Shown here: positions 32,961 through 41,424 of the stretch, in pieces
How positions within the stretch are numbered: position 1 is the first letter of the stretch
Layout of the letters: each line of letters starts with the position of its first letter
Program-made: the position numbers and the translations under genes
Origin: Obelidium mucronatum
Lineage: Eukaryota > Chytridiomycota > Chytridiomycetes > Chytridiales > Chytriomycetaceae
DNA: 48,961 nucleotides
Assembly: GCA_025765595.1 (NCBI GenBank)
Contig: JAIVFH010000213.1
Location: 1 to 48,961, forward strand
Reading direction: 5' to 3'
Notes under the pieces: generated by a model
What the model was told of the DNA's origin: nothing
Database searches by the model: none
Seen by the model: only the letters and a program-made list of their open reading frames with translations

Positions 32961-35792
32961 ATGTTCAAAGTGCTTCGTGAGCGAGAAGTGGGCGGCATCG
33001 GGCCCCGGGTCAACATGCACCGACGACTGCGACGGGCGGTGCGCAGTCTTGTCCCAAGTGAGTAAGGAGTGAGTGAGTTCGGACTCGAGGGGGGAGTGGA
33101 CAACCGCAGACTGACTTCTTCGACTCGACAGACACGACCAGCCGCTGCGTGTCGCTCGACGGCGTGTCGCACGTGCTCGGGTTCGAGCCGGGCGGGGCGT
33201 ATCTGCTGTGTCTGTCGCAGGCGAACCACGCGGTGCTCGCGCTTGTGCTGGACACGCACACTTCCACGCGCACGCAGTTCGCGCGGCTGTTTGAGGCGCC
33301 GCTGGCGTTCGGCGGCGAGACGCTGGCGCGCGACTTCTGCCTCTTCCACGGCGCCTTCGTCGTGCTCGCGTCCGCCGCCCCGCTGCAGAGTCCGCAGACC
33401 CCCGCACAGACCCGCGACAACCGCGCGCGCTTCCCGCACGCCCTCGAGTCCGTGCGCTTCCTGGACGACATCACGCTGTGGCTGCTGTGCGCCCGCTCCG
33501 GCGCCGTGCTCGACAAGCTGGCCTTTCCGGCCGACCACATCCTGCTGACCCACGCTGCCGGCGTGCAGATCCACAGGGACGGCTTCATGGCCGTCACGTC
33601 AATCAAGAACCAGACAATCCACCTGTTCCATCTGCAGGTGCTGTGCTTCACTGGTTGTTTCATTTACTTACTCTTCAACTCTTCTTCTTGGCCCACACCA
33701 CAGGACTCGGGCAGATTCGTCAAGCTGCGTGAAATCGGCTGGCACAATAACGACGATGATGAGTATGTACTCGCCCAGTCGCGAACCGCAGAAGAAATTC
33801 ATGCAAAGTCTATGGGTCTCCTCAATTCATCGCAATCATCATCATCGTCTTCTTCTTCTTTTGTCTCGGCCAATTTCTATCGTCAAATGCAGCAATCGGC
33901 TGCTGCTCCTCCAGAGTCTCCCAAAAGAGCTGCTGGAGGTCCTATTCGCGGAATCGATATGCGAAGAACTTTGCGTCGTGTTGGTAGAGCTTCTATTCTT
34001 TCAAGAATTGCTTCAAATAATGAAGCTCCCTTGCCTGAATTCCATCCGCATGCGGAAGAAGATGGCGGTCTTGTGGTTCCTCAGCCTACTCTTTTGATGG
34101 GTCCCGATACTGTCGGTATTGCTTTGAATCGTGGTCCTGCACTTTCTGGTTGTTTGGATCCAAAGGTATATTTTATTTACTTCTACCGCCGTAGGCGGTC
34201 AATCTTTTTTTTTTCTCTATACCGCCGTAGGCGGTGTATTTCTACCGCCGTAGGCGGTGTATTCTACCGCCGTAGGCGGTGAATCTTTATACCGCCGTAG
34301 GCGGTGATTTTTTTTTTTTCTTTATACCGCCGTAGGCGGTGTATTTCTACCGCCGTAGGCGGTGAATCTTTTTTTTTCTTTATACCGCCGTAGGCGGTGA
34401 ATCTTTTCTTTCTTTATACCGCCGTAGGCGGTGAATCTTTTTTTTTCTTTATACCGCCGTAGGCGGTGAATCTTTTTTTTTCTTTATACCGCCGTAGGCG
34501 GTGAATCTTTTTTTTCTCTATACCGCCGTAGGCTGTGTATTCTACCGCCGTAGGCGGTGAATCTTTTTTTTCTTTATACCGCCGTAGGCGGTGAATCTTT
34601 TTTTTTCTTTATACCGCCGTAGGCGGTGAATCTTTTCTTTTCTTTATACCGCCGTAGGCGGTGAATCTTTTCTTTTGTTGTTTCTTTCTTAATCCTTCAA
34701 TCATCCTATACAATGCATCAATCCAATTTCCCATACCACCATACTCATGTGCTTCCCCCTAGAATTTACCATTTAGTGGAATCAAACAGCGCGTCATGAG
34801 TTTTCTATACCGCCAAGCGCTTGATTATGGGACTCCCGCTGCACTTCGCCACTTTTATTTGACTTTTGATCAGTTCACCTCCCTAGTAATGTGGAGGATG
34901 CAGTTTCTAGATCACGACACCATTCTCATAAAGTTTGGTGGATTTGAAAACGCTGTGGGACGGGTATGTGCTTAAAGTCATTATTTTGTGAGATGAATTT
35001 GATTTTAATTGATTTTAATTGTCCATCACTCTTCTTGGATGACAGAACACTGAACCGTCCACATCACAACCTTGCTTCTTTGTCATTTACTCTCTGAAAT
35101 CTACAAACGTTAGTGCTGTTTTCGATAACTCTTCTCACGATCTACTTGAGCTGTACCAGTCGTGGCCCCAATTTCGCGGAGGCCCTGTAAACCACGTCAA
35201 CTTTGTCTCAACTGCATGCAATAATATCTATGCGCGTGAATACGTCAAGAAGCAGCTTTATTCGGTGCGGAAAGCAAAGAATGGAGGAGTGTCGCAAGCA
35301 GTCAAGAGAATTCTGTGTACCTTGCCCGTGAATCCCCAATTGTACATTGAGAGCCCGCTTCTGGATCAAACTCTGTTTAATTACGATGAAGCTCTCATTA
35401 ATAATATCAATCGGTAAGAAGTTTTGATTGGGATAGTTTCTGTTTTTGTGTTTGTTGAAAAAACGCAACCTTTTAGTCCTCGAGCTTGGAGTGGAGAGTT
35501 TCCAGTAAAGTTTTGGGATAGAAGAACAAACCAAATCAAGTTCAAGATTGACCCGAATCCTGCACCAAGTGGGTCCGCGTTTGCCGCAGTTCTTGGGCGG
35601 GCAAAGTTTGTACCCCTTTTGACTTCCTTGCTTTTTGTTCTTGTATTAATTCTATTTTTTTTTTTTTTTTCCTTCTACAGAAAATATGTGTCGTATCACT
35701 TTCATCCAACGGATCCATTTATCATTAGTGCCATGACAATTGTTGGGCAAGGCACGTTTTACAACTTCCATTTTAGAGCCGATTCAGATTGA
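32961..35792 (+). CDS. DET1 homologue (CUL4-DDB1 ligase adaptor)
   Basis: Exons 32961..33057, 33132..33637, 33704..34165, 34763..34963, 35046..35413, 35477..35605 and 35681..35792 give 624 residues. DET1 with DDB1 and COP1/DDA1 partners forms a CUL4 ubiquitin ligase module that controls transcription factor turnover in plants and animals. Matches along the protein are 'QTIHLFHLQDSGRFVKLREI' (human '[20 protein letters not shown]'), 'GIKQRVMSFLYRQALDYG', 'MWRMQFLDHDTILIKF', 'CFFVIYSLKST' and the tail 'SYHFHPTDPFIISAM'. The second exon is GC-rich. The third intron is 597 nt and contains the hairpin array. The middle has a Ser run and a Lys/Arg-rich patch. I am confident of family; complex membership here is inferred. 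Confidence 0.82.
34184..34662 (+). repeat. Array of 16 intronic hairpin units (ACCGCC-GTA-GGCGGT)
   Basis: Sixteen copies of TACCGCCGTAGGCGGTG occur in one orientation within the third DET1 intron, spaced by 15 to 35 bp. The core can fold as a 6-bp stem ACCGCC/GGCGGT with a GTA loop. Fifteen cores are identical, and the twelfth reads GGCTGT. Spacers are not unique. They are T-rich, mostly of the form AATCTTTTTTTTCTTTA, with a shorter class GTATTTC or GTATTC, so the higher-order unit is hairpin plus pyrimidine tract. The rest of the intron (34663-34762) is ordinary. It is not a CRISPR array. Confidence 0.9.
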
Positions 35793-35936
35793 TTGCATAA
35801 AAATAACCAAACCTCTCTTTTGCTTGAGAAACTTATTGCGTTTTTTATGGATATAGTTATATATAAATGTAAAATGTATAATGTGTATCTCTTGTGTTTT
35901 TTTTTTTCAAAATGAAAAAAAAAAAAAAAAAAACTT

Positions 35937-36613
35937 TTATGAACGGTCAAAACTCATTTCCACTGCAAATCCAACAACAGCATTGACAAATTTCTGCATA
36001 TGGGAAAACGACAATTTATCTACAGTGTCCTCTGCCGTATGAACGAATGGATCCGAATCTGCAGTGAATGACTCCATCGTGAAACTACTCTTGTACCCGG
36101 CTTTTGTCCAACTAGCATAGTCACTACACGCGTAGCCGCACGTCATGTCGATAATTTTGGTTCCATTGTTGTACACCTCGACAATCTGTTTGACGAATCC
36201 ATTCAACTCTGCATCGGTTCCGTCAGTGACGAAAGCAATCACTTCCTGTTTGGCGGGGTTTGTGTATCCTGTCATGTCTACGTGGTAGACCCCGCTGACG
36301 CGTGTTTGGGTCGCTTTGTAATGTGCTGCTACTTTTTGGGAACCGAGGAGACCAGCTTCTTCAGCGGAATACCTGTTTTTTTTTTTTTTTTTTTTTTTTT
36401 GAAAAGAAGAAGAAGAAAAAAAGGGGTTATTTGAAGAGAAAGAAAAAAAAATAATGGTTTTTAATTGATCGAGTGGGGGGGTTTGTACCAGTGAAACTCG
36501 ATTGGCCGTGATGGGACAAAGTCGGATTCCAAAAGAAGTCGGAGAGATTCAAAAATTGTACAGCTTCCGGAGCCGTTATCATCTGCGCCAGGGCTTCTTC
36601 CGTTCATTGGATT

Positions 36614-36655
<42 letters not shown>

Positions 36656-37454
36656 GTTTGGTATATTTATAAAGGATAGAATAAAACAACCAAAAGGAAC
36701 TCACGCTTTGTTGACGGAATCCTGATGAGCAGAGACAATCACAACGGGAGTTCCAGGGACTGTATTCGCTGCTTCGATACGTGCAATGACACTGAACTGA
36801 GACCAATCGTGTTGGAATTTGGATACGGAAACACGAACATTTGGGTGTGACGCACTGTTTTTTTTTCCAATCAGGTTGGAGACTTGGGCAAACAGCCATT
36901 CTGCTGAATCTTTGCCGGTGGGAGACTATTTAATACAAAAGTTATTTTGGTACGTGAAAAAGTGTGTGTGTTAAAAAAATACCAAATAATAACGGGTGTG
37001 GAACGAGCTGAACGTTGTCAACCAAGCTTCCATTTTCGAAAGAGAAGTTGATGAAAGGATTTTGTTTACGATCTTCATATGTCGCGGTCGTTGGGGTAGA
37101 ACTGTTTAAATGGTTTAGAGTCGACACTTCCCAAAATAAAAATAATCCCATTTCTATACCAACACCGCTGTCAGGGGTTGAAAAAGATGATAGATTCTCT
37201 AAGTCTTGATCCGTAATGTCCATAAACTTGGTGTTTGATTGGTACAATCCAAGAATGTCGGCCTCTGTCATCCATGCTGGTTTCCTTTCCTCTGACACTG
37301 AAATCAGCCGCAATCCCTCACTGCGGTATGCCTCATCTTTGATGGAATTGACGACGCCATTGTCGAGTATGAGAGGGGACTGGTGGCTGTTTGAGAGTGG
37401 AGCACCGAAGGTGGCGGCGGCTGTCAAAGTAATAACCAGTAATTTCAGAATCAT
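35937..37454 (-). CDS. Secreted M28 zinc aminopeptidase (leucine aminopeptidase type)
   Basis: The coding strand joins 37454..37166, 37101..36983, 36925..36705, 36614..36489 and 36372..35937, giving 396 residues. A signal peptide '[19 protein letters not shown]' opens the protein. The five zinc ligands are in place: His in 'SAHQDSVN' (about 200), Asp in 'PGADDNGSG' (about 221), Glu-Glu in '[11 protein letters not shown]' (about 258, the first being the general base), Asp in 'HVDMTGY' (about 285) and His in 'FVHTAEDT' (363). The propeptide region includes '[13 protein letters not shown]', typical of fungal leucine aminopeptidases. The enzyme removes N-terminal residues from extracellular peptides. 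Two introns have long A runs on the sense strand immediately before the acceptor. It is convergent with DET1, 144 bp apart. Confidence 0.9.
36376..36400 (-). repeat. Poly(A) tract, 25 nt, directly before a 3' splice site (coding strand)
   Basis: There are 25 T on the plus strand. In the M28 transcript this is A25 followed by CAG and the last exon. Confidence 0.85.
36616..36654 (-). repeat. Poly(A) tract, 39 nt, at a 3' splice site (coding strand)
   Basis: There are 39 T on the plus strand. In the M28 transcript this is an A39 run whose last A forms the acceptor AG of the third intron. Confidence 0.85.
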
Positions 37455-37567
37455 TATTTCTTGTCAAAATGCTGAATGCGAGCATACAGTCAATGAATAT
37501 TTTTGATCAGCAGTCAATTCCTCCCTTGAAGATACTCAAACTTCCCGCAACAATGGTAGTGATACTT

Positions 37568-37925
37568 TTAAAAATCCAATCGGAATCTGAATAGTTCACC
37601 ATCCAGATAAAACGCAACCAACTCTTCGCGGCAGGCATTTCGGTACTTCTCCTTCTCAAGGGCCTCACCTGTGACTTAAACCATGTGTTGAACACACATG
37701 AATTTCATCCCAATCCGTTGTATCGAGTTCAGAACTCGTCCAATTCGCCTTTGGCCAAGCCTCCTTCAAGTCATCCAAAGTCAACATCTCGTATGGAGCG
37801 AGACCTTCAATCGCCTTCAACACATACTCTTCAGCACTCGTATTATTTTTGAGTTCCGAAGAATTAAACTGAGCCAAGAGGTCGAGCTGCGGGTAGTATG
37901 CTCTCACATACATTTCAGCTGATAT
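37568..37925 (-). pseudogene. Internally deleted relic of the MGQRHQ/LRR family
   Basis: The minus strand first reads 'ISAEMYVRAYYPQLDLLAQF' through 'MLTLDDLKEAWPKANW', matching residues about 140-200 of the intact copies. A frameshift then leads to 'VFNTWFKSQ', matching 'VFKEWLDTQ'. The sequence then jumps directly to 'KYRNACREEL', matching the C-terminal 'RAFRNACREELGM', and ends at a stop at 37568-37570. About 350 codons including all LRRs are missing, and the N-terminus is absent. It abuts the 3' end of the intact copy at 37931 and has the same orientation. This suggests unequal exchange or deletion within a former tandem array. Confidence 0.75.
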
Positions 37926-37930
37926 TCTAT

Positions 37931-39838
37931 CTATTGTTCAGATCGTGTAAAGTCACGCTCAATGACGGAGCGATATTCAATCAACCCAACCAATTCCTCC
38001 TTGTCTTGAACATATTCCAACTCCCCAACGTCCGCAAATAACATACCCAACTCTTCACGACAAGCATTTCGGAAGGTGCGAATTCTTTCATTCACCAACT
38101 CACTTCCACCTTCGATTTCTTGATAGGACTCCATCAGAAACTCATCTACATTGTAGGCAGTGAACAACGCTCCTTCTACCTCAACCTCCATCTTGTTCTC
38201 CGAGCCAACATTGGCAGGCAATTTCTTCCTCACCAAGAACGCATACTTGAAAATAATCTCATTCAAGTGAACTTCTAAGTCCCTAAGTGTCAAGCCAGGA
38301 TATCCAATAACGATACAAATCGACTGATTTAGAGCAACAGGAGATCCGCCATCCAAAGATGATCTTTCCTTGATAGGCAGATGATAAACTGTGTCCTTGT
38401 TTCCAGATCCAGCACCAGAAAAGGTGGGCGTGAGCACGTTGTGCCTGCCATTCATATCAACCACCCCGTCTCTTACGTTTTTGATCCACTGGAGGAGGAG
38501 CCTTGCAAGAGGAGCCCCATGCAGCCCAGCACCATGGATAGCTACACGCTGTTCAAAGTGACGCATGCTTTTATACGGAGCAAGAAGAGCGGACCAGGTC
38601 CTATTTTTCCATGCAGCTGACGTCTTGAAAAGATCATCCGCATAGATGTAGTGCAGGAGTGGGCACATTTGAGTCAGGGGCATGTAACATTCATTTGTCA
38701 CTTTCTTGCACCCAAACAAGAGAACTTTCTGGAGTAAACGACAGTTGGAACCAATTCCAATCAATACTTCGTTTGTGACTTCTGCATGACCAGACATGTC
38801 CAGCTCTTGGAGAGAAGGGCAACCAGTTGTGGCCTCGACAAGGAATTCGTAGGATGGGATAGTGACGCCTTGAAGATCCAAACGAACAAGAGAAGTATCG
38901 GCCAACATGGCTCCCATAACAAAGAGGCTCAACGTTCCCTTCCCGGTTCTTGCAGCATCCCAGAGAATCTTGCGGACGTGATCCAAAGCCAGCATGGCCT
39001 CTACTTTGTCTGCATTAGCATCACCATCTTCAAGACTCATTATGGCTAACGCAGATGACTCCAAAAGTGGCAACGGGGACTTGTCTGTTGTTTCGCCCTG
39101 TTCCTGCTGTGGTTCAACCTCTTGTTCTTTAATCGCCTTTGCCTGAGTATCCAACCATTCCTTGAACACAAATCCAATATTCGACAATTCCGATATGGCC
39201 GGAACAGAACTCTTCCAATCCGCATATGGCCAAGCCTCCTTCAAGTCATCCAAAGAGAGCATCTTGTATGGAGCGAGACCTTCAATCGCCCTCAACACAT
39301 ACTCTTCCGTGTCCGCATTCGTTTGGGCTTTCAAAGGATCAAACTGAGCCAAGAGGTCGAGCTGCGGGTAGTATGCTCTCACATACATTTCAGCTGATAA
39401 GGGCAAATTGACTGGAACAGCCGCTCCCAAGCAGCCCTCGAGGTGATCAATGTTCACAAAACAGTAGCGTGGGTTTCCGATGTCTGAAATATCAATTATG
39501 GAAACGCCGTCGTTGTTATCGCAAAAGTGTGGACCTGCAACCGTTATAAGTTCCGGTGACATCACCCCATGTACCCCGAAGGCGGTGATGAACAGCAGAT
39601 CAATGAAAGGGACTTTTCCTACAGAGAAGCCTTCAATGTCTTTAGGAGACGCAGTCGCCTCGAAGGCCAAAAGTGCTGCCGTTGCCTCGGTACTTGATGC
39701 AGCCAGCGACCTGCAAAAGGCCGCTGTTGCAGTAAGAGGACCCCGGCCATACAGCCACTGGTGGTACAGTGATGCAACACTGTATACTTTGCCAGTGCGG
39801 AAGCGACGGATCAGAAACGCTTGGTGCCTTTGCCCCAT
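37931..39838 (-). CDS. MGQRHQ-family LRR protein, diverged copy 3
   Basis: An intronless protein of 635 residues, collinear with the pair at 6357 and 8740 but clearly more diverged. It begins 'MGQRHQAFLIRRFRTGKVYS' and keeps the 'YHQWLYGRGPL' block, the acidic linker and the LRR block ('LDLQGVTIPSYEFL', 'CPSLQELDMSGHAEVTN', 'CRLLQKVLLFGCKKVTN'). An insertion near residue 95 ('GVHGVMSPELITVAGPHFCD') replaces a shorter segment of the twins. The C-terminal domain differs most ('LTLRDLEVHLNEIIFKYAF'). Its start codon lies 34 bp from the divergent phosphatase gene. The frame is intact, so I expect a functional protein, of unknown role. Confidence 0.85.
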   Translation of the reverse strand: MGQRHQAFLIRRFRTGKVYSVASLYHQWLYGRGPLTATAAFCRSLAASSTEATAALLAFEATASPKDIEGFSVGKVPFIDLLFITAFGVHGVMSPELITVAGPHFCDNNDGVSIIDISDIGNPRYCFVNIDHLEGCLGAAVPVNLPLSAEMYVRAYYPQLDLLAQFDPLKAQTNADTEEYVLRAIEGLAPYKMLSLDDLKEAWPYADWKSSVPAISELSNIGFVFKEWLDTQAKAIKEQEVEPQQEQGETTDKSPLPLLESSALAIMSLEDGDANADKVEAMLALDHVRKILWDAARTGKGTLSLFVMGAMLADTSLVRLDLQGVTIPSYEFLVEATTGCPSLQELDMSGHAEVTNEVLIGIGSNCRLLQKVLLFGCKKVTNECYMPLTQMCPLLHYIYADDLFKTSAAWKNRTWSALLAPYKSMRHFEQRVAIHGAGLHGAPLARLLLQWIKNVRDGVVDMNGRHNVLTPTFSGAGSGNKDTVYHLPIKERSSLDGGSPVALNQSICIVIGYPGLTLRDLEVHLNEIIFKYAFLVRKKLPANVGSENKMEVEVEGALFTAYNVDEFLMESYQEIEGGSELVNERIRTFRNACREELGMLFADVGELEYVQDKEELVGLIEYRSVIERDFTRSEQ

Positions 39839-39872
39839 TCTTATTTAACTTCTGTAGAACTTCTAACCAAAA
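39839..39872. promoter_or_regulatory. 34-bp divergent intergenic spacer
   Basis: Only 34 bp separate the start codons of the LRR gene (-) and the phosphatase gene (+), so their regulatory sequences must extend into the opposite gene. No specific site recognised. Confidence 0.5.
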
Positions 39873-41388
39873 ATGCACATTGATGAATGCATAGCGCTTT
39901 GCTATTCTCGAAAGTTGCTCGCTGAAGAAGTCGTCAAAGAACTCTGCGAAAAAGCAAAAGAAGTTTTGTTGAAGGAAGGAAACGTGCGAACCGTGGCAGC
40001 TCCGTGTACTGTTGTTGGCGATGTCCATGGGTACTTTTCTCAAGACCTTCACACACATTCATACTAATACCCAACTTCGCAGGCAGTTTTACGATGTTCT
40101 CGAGATCTTCAAAATAGCGGGAAAGTGTCCTGATGTCAACTTTGTGTTTTTGGGCGATTATGTAGACAGAGGCTTCTACAGCGTGGAAACAATCATGCTC
40201 CTGATTTGTCTGAAAATAAGATGGCCTGAAAGGATCACTTTGATTCGTGGCAATCATGAAAGCAGGGCAGTTACACAGACCTATGGCTTTTACGCTGAGT
40301 GCATGCGCAAGTACGGGTCCAGCAGCGTGTGGATGTACATAACAGATCTGTTTGATTACTTGGTTTTGGCTGCTGTTATTGAAGACTCCATCTTTTGCGT
40401 TCACGGAGGTACGGATACAGCGGTTAAAATAGTTTGGTTGGTTGGTGTATTCATCTCTTTTGTTTTCAAGGCCTTAGTCCATCAATACATACTATCGATC
40501 AAATCAAGATGATTGACCGATTTAAAGGTACTCAAACTTGCTTCGTCCAATGCCGTGGATTCTCAAGGGTTTTCTGTCAGAACTCCCTCATGAAGGAGCA
40601 ATGGCGGATCTAGTGTGGAGCGATCCGGCGCCCAATACACATCTACCAAGCCAGCGATTTACGGCAGGATCCGAAGATATGAGAGGCGATTTTCAAATTT
40701 CCCCAAGGTTCATTTTCTCATGTCACAGCAACACCTTAACTTTATTTTTAATCAAAGGGGTGCTGGATATCTCTTTGGGAAGCAGGTTACACGGCAGTTT
40801 CTAGACATCAACGGACTTGGCCATATTTGCCGCGCTCACCAACTTTGTATGGAAGGGTATCAGGTATTTTACTCTTTGACTGCAAAAAAATACCTGAATT
40901 TTGTTTTTGGGGGGATATTAGATTTTGTTTGACGATCTCGTCAGTACTGTTTGGTCTGCTCCAAACTATTGCTATCGAGCGGGGAATCTGGCTTCGGTCC
41001 TTCAAATTGGACCTGAATTAGACAGATTCTTCAACGTGTTTGGACCTTGTCCCGAAGATGCTCGGGATATGCCGGGGAAAGACGCTCAACAGCAAAATGT
41101 GCAAGGTGGTGTATTTGACGATGAAGAAGGACCACCCATCTCGTCAGAAGAACCTGACCAGAAAAAAGTTGGTGGTGGCGGTGGTGGTAATATTTCTAGG
41201 CCAGCGCGTGGAAGAGCGCGAGGTGGCAGCGGTGGGCCTGTGGGAGGCTTGGTTCGCGAGTATCCCGGGGACGACGTGGCAGGCAATGGGTTCTCGAATC
41301 CCGTGAGTTTCAGCTTTTTTTTCAGTTAAATTATTATTTTTCAACTTTTAACATTATCTTGCAGACTGTGTCTGAGTATTTCATGTAA
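39873..41388 (+). CDS. PPP-family Ser/Thr phosphatase, Ppg1-like
   Basis: Exons 39873..40030, 40083..40408, 40471..40527, 40581..40707, 40758..40863, 40922..41302 and 41365..41388 give 392 residues. All PPP metal and phosphate motifs are present: 'GDVHGQF', 'GDYVDRG', 'RGNHESR', 'CVHGGLSP' and 'RAHQL'. The sequence '[15 protein letters not shown]' and '[11 protein letters not shown]' follow yeast Ppg1 more than PP4, PP6 or PP2A. A Gly/Arg-rich tail of about 85 residues precedes the end 'SEYFM', which replaces the usual carboxymethylated YFL terminus. Ppg1 is a PP2A-like catalytic subunit linked to glycogen and, through the Far complex, to mitophagy control in yeast. The regulatory partner here is unknown. 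The stop is 36 bp from the next ATG. Confidence 0.87.
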
Positions 41389-41424
41389 CAATTCAAAATT
41401 GATAAATAAAGAAGCCAGAAAAGA

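Noticed and set aside
34184..34662. CRISPR array
   Set aside because: The spacers are T-rich and repetitive rather than unique, there are no cas genes, and the array lies inside a eukaryotic intron that splices in frame.
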